Source: Nymphaea colorata
Taxonomy: Eukaryota > Streptophyta > Magnoliopsida > Nymphaeales > Nymphaeaceae
Direction of reading: 5' to 3'
NCBI RefSeq assembly: GCF_008831285.2
Contig: NC_045139.1
Span: 19,326,354 to 19,390,353 of the forward strand
Length of the DNA: 64,000 bases
Part shown: one piece after another, positions 49,560-61,143 of the stretch
How positions within the stretch are numbered: the first letter of the stretch is position 1
How the letters are laid out: each line of letters opens with the position of its first letter
The notes under the pieces: model-generated
What the model saw: only the letters and a program-made list of their open reading frames with translations
Databases searched by the model: none
What the model was told of the DNA's origin: nothing
Made by a program: the position numbers and the translations under genes

Positions 49560-50712
49560 GTTCAAATGCCGGGTGTCCTTTTTCTCAACGGTCAACCCGG
49601 AAGCTGGTTTCTTGGTGGATTCTTACCAGCATATAAATGGCGAAAGGAAATTTTGGAGCTCCTTTTACTTTTCGTGTTTGAACGTTGCTTTGGAGTTTGG
49701 TGGACATCGACTTTAGGAAGTAAGTTTTGCCTTTTTTGAATTTATGAACAAGAATAACATATGTTAAGGTTTTTCATTCATGAAGAGTGTATTGGCTAAT
49801 TATTTTCAAACCTATTATTAGTTATTTATAATTTGTAAATATTATAAATTTATCCGTGGTTATTTAAAATTTCGTTTTATTATCTTTTTTCTCAATCAGG
49901 TTTCAAGTTGGAACCCTAAAAGGAAATTATACATCATGTCAAAAAAACAACAATTCTTACAATTTCATCCAAATCTATCACTTTAATTACATCCTTCCCA
50001 AACTGAAAAGGAAGGCTTTTAATTCACATCCAATGGTGAGATTTTCCTTCCAGTCACTCGAAACTATCAAATGCATCCAAAATGGTCTTCTTTAGTCTCT
50101 TTAACCTAGCAAATAAATCAGAAAATTTGCTCTTTTTAAAAGGAGTTTTATCATTCCTAAGAAAAAAGATGTTCGACTAAATAACGTTATTTTATAGATT
50201 AGTATGTGTAGAATTTTGTACAAAAACGCATGGTAAAGTAAAAAAAGGTACATACATATTTTGCTAAAATCTTTTATATTTAAATTTGCCTGCAATCTGT
50301 TTTATATATTCATATATACATCTAACGGATAAAAAGTATTATCATAAAAGAATATTTCGCAGTTCATAACGCGTCACGCAGGAAGGGTAGGAAGGGGTTG
50401 GGACTCGGCGAGAAGGAAGGTTTGGTGGTAAGCGGTGACGGCTCTCCAGCGACTTCCTGCCTTCGCCACTCCCAGATTCGCAAGCGTTTAGAAGCGAGAG
50501 AGCGGACGGACAGCGGAGGCGGTCCGCTTGGACCAATGGGCCGAGCGATCCATGTGTCGCTTCCCGCTCGCTTCCCCTCGCTCTGATGCATTCACCCTTT
50601 GCAGATTCCTTCGAATATGCTCTATATTCTTTCTTCCTTCTTCTTCTTCGTCGGCTCCTCCCCCTCGTGAACGGATAAGCGTTTCTCTTTTAGACCCCAC
50701 CTCCCCCTTTCC

Positions 50713-50720
50713 CTATAAAA
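50713..50720 (+). promoter_or_regulatory. TATA box of the CRAL-TRIO gene
   Basis: CTATAAAA lies in a C-rich context (CCCTATAAAACGCCC), 98 bases upstream of the start codon. This spacing would leave a leader of about 70 bases with the C/T-rich sequence typical of plant 5' leaders. Confidence 0.7.
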
Positions 50721-50817
50721 CGCCCCCGTTCCCTTTCTTGCCTTTTCACGTTCCACCCTCTTCTCTTTTTGACAGTTTCTCCTTCTTCGTGTTTACTTGT
50801 TCTGCTGGTAAGGGGCC

Positions 50818-51868
50818 ATGGATATTTCTTCGAGGTTGAAGCATGTGTTCAGGCTTCAAGGGAGAGACAAGCAGGGTAGAAAGATACTTCTCGTCATAGG
50901 AAAGTATTTCCCAGGTAATGTATTCTGCAGAAATTCTGGCTTCTGTTTTCTTCCCCCCTGGGTTTTTTGGCTGGTGAATGGTTTTTGAGATTTGGCTATT
51001 GGGTATGTTTGGTTGTGTGTTTTTTTAGCTCGGATGATGAGTCCCGAGCAGTTGAAGAGGTATTTGGAGGAGCATGTGTACCCCCATCTGGAGCAGAAGC
51101 AGCCCTTCTGCTTGGTCTACCTGCATTCCCTCGTGCAGAGGAACGAGAACTTCCCTGGGATCTCCGCTCTCCGGTGGATCTACGAGGAGATTCCGGCGGC
51201 CATCAGGGAGAACCTCGGCGCCGTCTACTTCGTCCATCCGGGGCTTCAGTCTCGCCTCTTCTTCGCCACCTTCGGCCGCTTCCTGTTCAGCGGAGGGTAA
51301 GATCATTGGCGCCACAGATATCTTTTATCGCTTTAACTGTGTTCCTTTTTGCCTAAACCTCGTCAAGATCGAGCCATTATTTGGTAAACGGAAGACCCCC
51401 ATGTTCCTCTGCTGCTCATCTCTTGATATTGATGCCCCAAAAAGCTTATGACCTTTTCAAAGTTTGGTCAGACCAGATTTCTCTCTTTTCGGGAAAATAT
51501 CACAACAATCTGATTTGATTTTACTTGCAAATATAATTCGATTTTGTTGATAGCTGCTGCATCGCCGTTTATGGAGTGTTCTTCCTTTTTTCTTGGTTGT
51601 TGATGATTGGTGGTTGTATTGATTTTTGTTTTTGAATGGTTTCTGAAGGTTGTATGGGAAGTTCAAGTACATAAATCGCCTGGAGTTCCTGTGGGAGAAC
51701 ATGAGGAAGAGCGAGATTAAGATCCCTGAGTTCGTCTATGACCATGACGATGACTTGGAGCACAGGCCACTGATGGACTACGGGTTGGAGACGGACCACC
51801 ATGGCTTCCACGACGCGGGAGCCATGGACTCCACTGCGTCGATGCAATCGCTGAGATGCATCTCCTAG
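50818..51868 (+). CDS. Short CRAL-TRIO/SEC14-like protein (At4g35750-like)
   Basis: Three exons, 50818-50914, 51029-51296 and 51649-51868, join in phase to give 194 residues. The N-terminus has FRLQGRDKQGRKILLVIGKY, the usual start of a CRAL-TRIO (divergent type) fold. It is followed by YLEEHVYPHL, FCLVYLHSLVQRNENFPGIS, AVYFVHPGLQSRLFFATFGR, and YGKFKYINRLEFLWENMR. The acidic C-terminal part has IPEFVYDHDDDLEHRPLMDY and ends SLRCIS. This matches what I recall of Arabidopsis At4g35750, labelled SEC14 cytosolic factor family. The fold binds lipids in larger relatives, and the same domain is fused to a macro domain in GDAP2-like proteins. Here it stands alone, and whether it carries lipid is not shown. 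It follows LTO1 on the same strand. Confidence 0.93.
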
Positions 51869-53813
51869 GGGCTTGCTTTATATTACGTTCCCTATTGCAG
51901 AACCTGTTCTCTTTCTGCTTTCCCCTTTTTGGTATTGTAAAGAAGCGCAGAAATATGTACATATTGAAAGGTTTCTCCAGAAATACCGAAATTTTGTGAT
52001 CTTTTCTTCTTCTTCCTCTTTCTTAAAGATTCCTTGGTTCGATTGATTGTTTGCCAAAAAAGGTCCCAAAATTGTGACTGTGCGCTCTAAAACACTAGAG
52101 TTGCCGTCTTCATTTGGATACTGCAAGGCCCTTCTGGCCTTTCCTGGTAAGCAAGCAATGAAGAAGGCTCTGGCAGGTTATACCAACAGAAGTGCGATCT
52201 TTCTAAAGTTACCAATTTGGTAGCTTATAATTTCATATAAGATGAATTATGAATTGATTATGACACAGTTTTTCTGTAAGATGTTCTATAAAGGTGACTG
52301 ACAATAAGGCTGTTAATTATAATCTCATACAGAATCATATTTTAGTGATTTCAATTTGTGATAAGGATCCGTGCGGCCCTGGATGCAGAAGCTCGTGACT
52401 GTTCCTCTTTTCGAGTGCATGAGGCAGCGTGGGGCATGCCATACGACCGTATCCCGTCAGTTGCCGATCTAGACCGTTGATAATTTCCAAGGCGAACCTG
52501 GCGGGCCATCCGAGTTACTTTGTTAACGGTCAGATTTTCACGTATTATTATGGAACGTTGGAATGGTGTGGGGCCCACAGTGGAAAATAAAGTTGCTTGG
52601 CGGCAACCTCATTAGGGCTCCTTCCATGTCTCTCCTGTTAGGAAACTTCCACCCAAGCCCACCTTCTAACCCTTATTTCTGGGAAGGAGGACCTATACTT
52701 GTGCATATTTTTAATATAAGCTCAACTCGTCACCGACAATTATTAAATGAAAGGCCAACTTTTGTCGCGTCTGCTGGTTATAAAATAAAAGAATGAATTT
52801 ATGACCGATTCTGCTGAATCGGCTGGGAAGTCAAATAAAGAAACCGACTAAAAATGTTTTAAAGTAATTTTTTAAAATATTTTTTTTTTTTCTTGGGTAA
52901 CTAAGCTCAACCTTCTATCTGACGGTTGATGAATGATGGAGAAAAAAAGATAGACTATCATGAAAAAAAATGGAAAGCAGGAGGTCTTTTTTGGAAATTA
53001 TCTGTAAATATCCCAAATCTTTTATCCGGTTTTAGGTGGGGGCGGTGCGGGGTGGATCGTGATCCCAGGCTTTGTTTAGTCGTTTCTATGGGTGGTTTTA
53101 TTTGCCGAATCTGTTGGCCAAGCACTTAAAGAGATCTCATTGGGTGCGGCTCACCTCCCCTAGAATTTTGCGTACATGCTCCTTTGCAGCCGTTGATTTT
53201 GATGATCTCAAATCTGCTTCCGCCCATTTATCTAGAAATGGTTCGGTTCGTCGGGCATCGTTCATCTCGGGGATGAACGGCTTTCAAAGCATCCAAAATC
53301 GACGGCTGGGCTGGGAGGGTCGGTTATCAACCCGGTCAAGGTCAACGCTAGATGAAGTTGGGTTCATGCAAAAGCCGGGTCGAGTTGACCCAACCTAGGC
53401 GAGCCTAGCCTTTTTTTAATTGGCCCCATGGATTGGTGGCCTAGTTCAGGCCCGATGCCCACCCTTAGTTATTGTTTGAGGGCGTTCTTACTATAAAATC
53501 CATTATTCATTTTCAAGTCCAACATAAAAGGAATGTCGGATCAACCGGGGAGACAAGATCTAAGACTCCAAACACAGCCAAGGGGCATTTAATAACTTTG
53601 AAAAAAAGTGGCAAGAATCTATTAACTAGGTGAAAATCACTTATTTGTCATCTTGCAATCAAATAGGAAGACTTCTTATCTCATGTTGTTAGAGAAAAAG
53701 TCTGCCTTTTGGGTTCTACTTTCAAGCAAAAACTTAGGATCTAAGGTCAAAAAAGCACCCGACATCAGATCTTGGGATTTAAGATCCACAGTTGATATCA
53801 AATCGCCTTACCT

Positions 53814-53988
53814 AAAGGCGGGGCCATGGCCTCCTCTCATATTTTGAAAAAGAAAAATGTTTATATTTTTTTTAAATTTGTTAACTTGGCATATGTAAAA
53901 ATTCAGAAAAATATTGTTCGGCTTCACAAATTTTGAAAATACTATTCAGCTTTTACTAAAAAAAAAAAGGATTCTGGCTCTGTCTTAG
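53814..53988. mobile_element. Probable GGGGCGGAGC-family MITE (diverged)
   Basis: The left part is AAGGCGGGGCCATGGCC. The right end, read in reverse, is AAGACAGAGCCAGAATCC. The core is AT-rich with CTCCTCTCATATTTT, shared with the copy near 57605. No clear target duplication is seen, so the edges are approximate. Confidence 0.5.
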
Positions 53989-54606
53989 ATCATATCTAAT
54001 ATTTCATCTAAACAAATATGGCCTTAAGTGGTATTGCTTTTGGAGGAATTTTCTTTATTAAGAAATACAAGCTAAAAGAGATACTTGACAGCAACTGTCG
54101 TATTATCCCATTGGAGGTGAATTATTTTGCCATAAAAGCAGATTATAGAGGAACAGATTGTATTGTATTATCTAATTTGGGGAATAATGGCTCGATTTTT
54201 ACTTTTTAATAAAAGCAAACAATATTTTCGAATAATTTACAAAGAATTAAAATTTCTACCTCATTAAGTTAACCACAAGGGATTCAACTCTTGTGAGGAG
54301 TATTTGTTGTTTCTCTCAAAATTATTGTCCGTTTCCAACTTTGTCCTTACAAGGATTTCTTTTTTTCTTGCTCTCTGTTTTCTCACTTAAAGGGCATTTT
54401 AGTCATTTGGCTGCAAAACATTCAATCCATACTTAAGGTTGCATTTTCAACTACATAAACTTACCACATTTTTTCCATCTTTTTCCTTTTTTTTTCAAGC
54501 TCGTAGTATTATACCCGAGAAAACTTCGCCGCTTAAAACTCCGAAACATTATTTATGACTATTAATAAACTTTAGGTATTAAAATATGTACTTGTTGAAT
54601 TAGATG

Positions 54607-54690
54607 TCCTCCTTTTTTAAGAGCTTGAAATGGGATTTGAACTCACGACCACCTGGGTACTGCCCCAAACCCACTGAGTTATTTTCTCAA
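54607..54690 (-). mobile_element. Possible tRNA-derived SINE fragment
   Basis: On the minus strand, TAACTCAGTGG approximates a Pol III A box and AGTTCAAATCC approximates a B box about 30 bases later, followed by CATTTCAAGCTC. No target duplication was found. Confidence 0.4.
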
Positions 54691-55287
54691 ATCAACTTAA
54701 AACATAAATGCTTTTGCCTTAAACATGACGAAGCTCAAGGAACAAGTTACCAATGCACATCAAAATCGAATTATTTTAAGATAACCTGTATAGATCTGGC
54801 AGAAAAGTGTAGACTTTAGTGGTTTCTTTTCCCAAACAGAGACCATGCCAAATGGGAAAAGAGGAAAAAAAAAGGGGTTGCATGTGAGAGGTGTGGGGCC
54901 AGTTTTCCTTTCTTCATGTGATTTCCAAGTCACACTTCTTCCATGTGAACATGATTTCCTTGATCTTTGTCCTCCTACCAGCATTGTGGGCCCTGAATGC
55001 TGGGAAATCTTGCCATTTTCCTAAGAAATTTTCACTCTTATCGCTTTTGCGCAAAACAAATGGACCCCAACTTAATTCATCGAGCGCTATTCATTTCCTT
55101 TCTCGCCGAAGCCGGCGTATAACCACCGCATGTTTCGCACATGAGTGTGGTCAGAATGGAGAAAGGTAGTCTCATATGGTGAAAATGTAAAGTCCAGGAA
55201 ACCTACCTTGCCTGTTGCTTTCTCAGATTTTGTCGTCAACTCTAAATTATCACTCTGTGCTTGTTGCCTACTCACTTACATACTTAG

Positions 55288-55369
55288 AGGGGCGGAGTTA
55301 GGAATTTTTTGTCGCACCGGCCAAATTATAGTTCCAAAATTTTAACAAGAGCCGAAATAGAAATTTAAA

Positions 55370-55411
<42 letters not shown>

Positions 55412-55481
55412 CTAAATGGTTTTAGATTTACATATAAATTTTTAATTTTTTTAAAGCATAAGTGCCCCCTAACGGCCCCTG
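55288..55481. mobile_element. GGGGCGGAGC-family MITE in duplication copy 1
   Basis: It starts GAGGGGCGGAGTTAGG and ends CTAACGGCCCCTG. It is flanked by catactta (55280-55287) and catacttg (55482-55489), 7 of 8 identical. A (TA)n tract sits inside it. Confidence 0.82.
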
Positions 55482-56577
55482 CATACTTGTATGAGTGCCA
55501 CATAAAGTTCAATCTAAGAAAACAAAAATATCAGCAACAGGTCACCAAAAGTTCAATACATACGAACGATTGTCCTAAGATGTCAATATAAAAGTAAGTA
55601 TTTTTGTTACTCTATGTCAGTAATTGCCCATATGTTGCCCTGAGATGCACTTAGGGATGTCAACGGATCAGATTTGAATTAGATGAATCATTAACAGTAT
55701 CTACTTTTTTTGGATAATTACATATTCGGATTCGAATTAGGATTCAAATTTGAATATGAATAAAGAAAAGTAATATATGAATCTGAATATGCATCAAAAA
55801 TACGATTTCATAATCCGAATCCAATTTTTACATTCATATGCAAAGCTGAATTTTGCACCTAATTTGACCAATTTTAATGTAAAAAAATTAGATGTTGGAT
55901 ATTTGTTTATAAATAAATCTGATCCAAATCCAATTTTTACATTTCATATCCAAACCCAAAATCTGAAATTTTCACCGAATTTGACCCATTTCAAAATGTA
56001 AGAGCATTAAAAGTAACATGTTTGTTTACAAATAAATCTAATCCAAATCCGACCGGTTGTCATTTCTTAACTCTGAATCCGATATGATTTCTTAATCAGA
56101 TATTAAATTCTTTTCCATATCCGTTTTTTTCTGGAATGGTCTGTTCTGATATCCGATCCAAATCAAATATATTGGCACCTACACTTCATGACACCCCACA
56201 GGCACAATCTTTGCTTAGTGCAAAATTTTTTGCTAAATTTTTGCAAGCTCATGAATGAACCAAACAAGCCAAGTCTTTCCAATAAATTTTTACAACTCCA
56301 TTCTTGCCATTTTCCTAAGAAATTTTCACTCTTATCACTTTTGCGCAAAACAAATGGACCCCAATTTAATTCATCAAGCGCCATTCATTTCCTTTCTCGC
56401 CGAAGCCGGCGTATAACCACCGCATGTTTCGCACATGAGCACGGTCATAATGGGGAAAGGTAGTCTCATATGGTGATGTAAAATCCAGGAAACCTACCTT
56501 GCATGTTGCATTCTCAGATTTTGTCGTCAACTCTAAATTATCACTCTGTGCTTGTTGCCTACTCACTTACATACTTG

Positions 56578-56750
56578 CAGGGGCCGAGTTAGGAATTTTT
56601 TGTCGCACCGGCCAAACTATAGTTTCAAAATTTTAACAAGAGTCGAAATAAAAATTTAAAAACTTTATATATATAGCAAACTAAAAGGTTTTAGATTTAC
56701 ATATAATTTTTTAAAGTTTTTAAAGTATGAGTGGCCCCTAAGGGCCCCTG
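56578..56750. mobile_element. GGGGCGGAGC-family MITE in duplication copy 2
   Basis: It starts CAGGGGCCGAGTTAGG and ends TAAGGGCCCCTG. It is flanked by an exact 8-bp duplication, catacttg, at 56570-56577 and 56751-56758. It holds the same position in the duplicated unit as the element at 55288. Confidence 0.88.
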
Positions 56751-57604
56751 CATACTTGTATGAGTGCCACGTAGAGTTTAATCTAAAAAAAAAAAAACAG
56801 CAACAGGTCACCAAAAGTTCAATACATACGAACGATTGTCCTAAGATGTCAATATAAAAGTAAGTATTTTTGTTACTCTATGTCAGTAATTGCCCATATG
56901 TTGCCCTGAAATGCACTTTGGGATATCAACGGATTAGATTTGCACCGGATGAGTCCTTAACTGTATCTACTTTTTTGGATAATTACATATTCGGATTCGA
57001 ATTAGGATTCAGATTTGAATATGAATAAAAAAAAGTCATATATGAATCCGAATATGCATCAAAAAACCGATTTCACAATCCGAATCCAATTTTTACATTC
57101 ATATCCAAAGTTGAATTTTGCACCTAATTTGACCAATTTTAATGTAAGAACATTAGATGTTGGATATTTGTTTGCAAATAAATCTGATTTGTAAAATCTG
57201 ATTTCACAATCCAAATCCAATTTTTACTTTCATATCCAAACCCGAAATCTGAATTTTTCACCGAATTTGACCAATTTCAAAATGTAAGAGCATTAAAAGT
57301 AAGATATTTGTTTACAAATAAATCTAATTCAAATCCAATCGGTTGTCATTTCTTAAATCTGAATCCGATATGATTTCTTAATCAGATATTAAATTCTTTT
57401 CCATATCCATTTTTTTTTGAATGGTTTGTTCTGATATCTGATCCAAATCAAATATATTGGCATCTACACTTCGATGCCCCACAGGCACAATCTTTGCTTA
57501 GTGCAATTTTTTGCTAAATCTGCACACGTTACCAGACTCTATGCAGTGAAAAGTTTTCTTTGTCTCTCTAGGGCATTCAGCATATTTTAAAATATGAGAG
57601 GGAA

Positions 57605-57787
57605 GGGAGGCGGCAGAGGCCTTGGCTCCCTCTCATATTTTAAAAATTTTAAAAATTTATATGTAAATTTAAAAAAATTTAGTTTAATATATATAAAAAA
57701 TTTAAAAATTTATATTTCGACTCCTCTTAAAATTTTGAAACTACAATTAGCTTGGCCTTTGTAACAAAAAATTCGTGGCTTCGCCCC
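57605..57787. mobile_element. Probable GGGGCGGAGC-family MITE (diverged)
   Basis: The left part is GGGAGGCGGCAGAGGCC and the right end CGTGGCTTCGCCCCT. The core has CTCCCTCTCATATTTT, shared with the copy near 53814, and repeated AAAATTTA words. No clear target duplication is seen. Confidence 0.5.
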
Positions 57788-58205
57788 TCGCATCAAGGAT
57801 TTGAGAAATCTCACATGGACTAATGTGTCAAAGTAAGGATTTAAGATCTTAAAACAAAAGGATATCAAATTTCTATTTGACATATTTGTAACAAGAGAAC
57901 ACAGGTTCAAACAGTTTGGTCTGTTCTGTAAATGAGGTTTTGAGATCCTATAAGAGAAGGATCGCACATTTCCATTTGATAGAATTGTAGTAAAAGAGGA
58001 GAGGGATTGAGATCCTTGGTCTGAAATTGCACACCAAGGGGGCGTTTGGACAAAGGAAAAGTTTTCCAGTGTTTGCTTCAAAGATTTATCGCGATTCAAA
58101 CAAGTCCTAAGATGTGACGCATTGCGAAGTTCTTATGAAGCGGCACGACTTTTCAACTATTCCTTGTCGAATCAGATTGATAGGGGAGATCTCAGAGGTC
58201 AATTT

Positions 58206-58512
58206 ATTTAGAGGGTGTTTGGATGACACATCGAAAACTAGGTTTTACAGGCAAAACTTCGCCAAACCAGGTTTTTGGAATGTTTGCTACCAGGAGATTT
58301 GGGGTGGAGGAACTTCTTCTTTTGATAAAACCTAGTTTTGTGAAGGCACTAGAAAACTTGATTCCCCCAAGTTATTTGGAAAAAAACCAGATTTTGGTTG
58401 TGTTACTTAAACAAATAAACTAGGGTTTAGAAACTCATTAAAAAACTAGGTATCATAAAGCCGAGTCGTCACAAAACTGGATTAAATGAGACTGTCATCC
58501 ATTCAAACTGAG
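58206..58512. repeat. Repeat with GTGTTTGGATG end and AAACTAGGTTTT words
   Basis: It begins AGGGTGTTTGGATGACA and closes near GTCATCCATTCAAACTGAG, an imperfect inverted end. The inside repeats AAACYAGGTTTT-like words. A related stretch starts AGAGTGTTTGGATGCCA at about 59778 and ends near AGATGCCAAAGAGCC at 59976. This is probably a MITE family; the edges are approximate. Confidence 0.4.
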
Positions 58513-58539
58513 TTGCCACAAAACTAGGTTAAATGAAAG

Positions 58540-58729
58540 CTAGGGCGGAGCCAGAGGGCCCCGCATGGGTCCTGGCCCCACCTTTTTTTTTAAAAAATTT
58601 TACATGTAAATTTGAGAAAATTTTACTTATTTTATATAAAAATTTTGAAAAATGGTATTTCGGCATTGTGTCAAAATTTAGAAAACTTAATTCGACCCCA
58701 TCATAAAAAAATTTCTTGCTCCGCTCCTG
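58540..58729. mobile_element. GGGGCGGAGC-family MITE
   Basis: It starts CTAGGGCGGAGCCAG and ends TTGCTCCGCTCCTG. It is flanked by aatgaaag (58532-58539) and agtgaaag (58730-58737), 7 of 8 identical. It is 190 bp with an AT-rich core. Confidence 0.8.
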
Positions 58730-58737
58730 AGTGAAAG

Positions 58738-61143
58738 TGTCATGCATGCGCCCCCGAGTAATGCATACAGCAGCTCAACTCTTGACTCAATTCAGCTCCT
58801 CAAAATGCCGTCTGACCCAACGAATCAAACAAGGGCTTTTTTTCACCAGGCCAAGGCGTTTCCAATTATCTGACATGCAATTTGAATGTCAAAATTTTTA
58901 TAAATGCAGTTTAGCTAGTCCGTTCAAGGTTTGAATCACATCATTCTATCTAATGTACAATAACTTCCTTTAAGGATTTGAGGAGCCAAGCTTTGGCCCA
59001 TCAACATAAATGGCATGACTAAATAGAATTTATGAAAACTTTTCACACAGGCCAACTGCATTTCTTGAAAGTTTTGCAAGAGTCAAATTGGAATTTCTAA
59101 AAAGTTTAAAGTAGCAAAATTTTGTTTCTTAAAACCATGATAGGAGCCATAGACCGTGTGGACACTGGACAGTCACCCTTTGGATGCTTTGGATGTTTCT
59201 TAAAAAAAACTCATGAAAAGTTTATTTCTTTTTGTTATTAAATTATGCCGAAAGTATGCCCCATTTTATATTTATATTTATATTTAACGCTGATAAAAAT
59301 GCTGGACCCTATCTACACATGGGAGATGCCCGGAGGGAAGGGGACCAAGGATGGGGAAGGGTCAGTTGGGGGGGCGCCTTGCCTGCCCACATCCCGCAAT
59401 TTGAAGACATTGACATGAAAAAGAGGGAAGAAGGGAGTGATGTTTTCTTTTTCTTTTTTTTTGCTTTCTTATCTGTTTATTTGTTTATTATTTATGAGAC
59501 TAAACTTTAGCTATTTTATGGGGCGCCATGCCAGGAATAATGATGCAATCGTTTTAGATCCCCTTTTTGTTGTCATTTTTAAAATCTTTTATTTTATTTT
59601 TTGGGATAAGCTTTTAATTCAATTAGATCTATGTGGCGAAGTTAATTATTCATGATTTTGTAGCATATTGCTATTTATTTAGAATTAACTACAATTTTTA
59701 ATTGATGAAAAAAATGAACAAAAACAAAACGAGGCCGAGTGTTATGGATGGCATTTCTGCTGCTAAAACTAGGTTTTTAGAGTGTTTGGATGCCATTAAA
59801 ATTGGATTTCAAAAAAATTGGGCGATTTTCTTTAGAAAACTTGGTTTTTGTAAAAAGAAGTGAAAGTACGTTATTTAAAAATCAGGTTTTGAATGTATCA
59901 CCAAAAAAAAAAAAAATCAAAACCCATTGAAAGACTTGGTTTCCACAAAATTGTGCTAGATGCCAAAGAGCCTCTTAACAATAATAAGAACATTTTGTTT
60001 AAGGTAGATTCACATAACACTATATTTTATAGCATTTCACTAAATTAAGTAGATTCATGAAATAGTAACAATTATGAATGCGGCCTTTGAATAATCTACA
60101 TTTCTATTATCTCGAAAAATGTTATTACAATATCATCCACTCTATTTATTATTTTTAGGGATCACTACCTTTTTTCACTTTATTGAAGGGTTAAAAATTA
60201 TTCATAATATGATATCCATGTATAAACAACATCCTCCCACCAAAATCCGTCCTTTTTACAACTCTGCAGTGTGTGGAGAATGAGACAAGGTTTTAAGCAC
60301 ATCGACTTGTAACAGAGCTTTCCATGCCTCACGGGTCGAGAATAAAGAGCCATTTGACCATAGTAAAATTCTGTTTTTACTGTCCATGTTCCAAATAATG
60401 CTCATGTTTTATGAAACATGGCACAATTATAAATATTGTTCTTAAAGCCAACAATTAAATGTTTGGTCCAATCACATAAAAAATATATATTTTCATAAGA
60501 ACATACTGAACATCTTCATATATACATTTTCTTATCGAATGTTCTTACATTTAACCACTTGAATTGAACACAAAAGAGACAGTTAAATGAAAAAAAAAAA
60601 AAAAGATTTCTAGCTATATATTTCGGGAGCAAACACTTCATTGAATGAACGTTTGGTAGTCCCATTTGGACGAGACAAATTTCAATTTCAAAATCTCAAA
60701 GTGGGTAGAAATGAACAGTAATAGACACTAACCTATTTCACATGTCACCTAACTCTCTCATTCAATAATAGTTATAATAAACATGAAACAATACTTGCTG
60801 TTTTAAGACAATATCTTAGTCTCGTTAGTCCAATTGCGAATAGCAATTTACTATATTATGTCGTTGTCGGAACGGGCTTATATTGCTTGGATACAAAACC
60901 ATCTATATACTTCATCTTTAAAAATAGATGTATCTCGAAAGATACTAATGCTATAAATGTGACAAAAACTTAATTAAATTGCAAATTTTTTGAATGACAT
61001 TATGCTTTATGTATTCTAAAATGGATACCGGGGGATACTATGTGGTTTGAATGACATTACGCTTTATGTATTCTAAATTGAATACCGGGGGATACTATGT
61101 GGTAAAATTGTTAAGTTTTTTCATGAGGTGACTTCCTTTAATG
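58738..61143. other. Gene-free AT-rich region
   Basis: I see no gene. Short frames here have no recognisable protein. It ends with a 57-bp tandem duplication at 60991-61103 (TGAATGACATTATGCTTTAT at 60991, repeated from 61048). Confidence 0.5.
60991..61103. repeat. 57-bp tandem duplication
   Basis: Two nearly identical copies beginning TGAATGACATTA, each with ACCGGGGGATACTATGTGGT. Confidence 0.88.

Larger units (their letters stand above)
47603..50817. other. Intergenic region between LTO1 and the CRAL-TRIO gene
   Basis: I find no gene. It holds a SINE (47778-47977), two TA microsatellites (48594-48626, 48739-48784) and a small inverted-repeat element (49324-49559). The last 0.4 kb is GC-richer and contains the promoter of the next gene. 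Confidence 0.5.
51869..55009. other. Gene-free region
   Basis: The first 100-200 bases are probably the CRAL-TRIO 3' untranslated region. The rest shows no gene. Between about 53030 and 53466 there is GC-richer sequence ending GGCCCGATGCCCACCCTTAG, which resembles the right end of the element at 16617-17525, but I cannot find a matching left end. Confidence 0.45.
55010..57520. repeat. Tandem segmental duplication, 1.29-kb period
   Basis: Copy 1 (about 55010-56241) and copy 2 (about 56304-57520) share the same order. TGCCATTTTCCTAAG comes first, then a segment with TTCTCGCCGAAGCCGGCG, then a GGGGCGGAGC-family MITE, then CATACGAACGATTGTCC. A GATCCGAATCC-type AT-rich repeat follows, and the copies end ACAGGCACAATCTTTGC. 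They differ by small changes and a longer TA tract (55376-55407) in copy 1. About 62 bases separate them. No gene was recognised. Confidence 0.85.
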
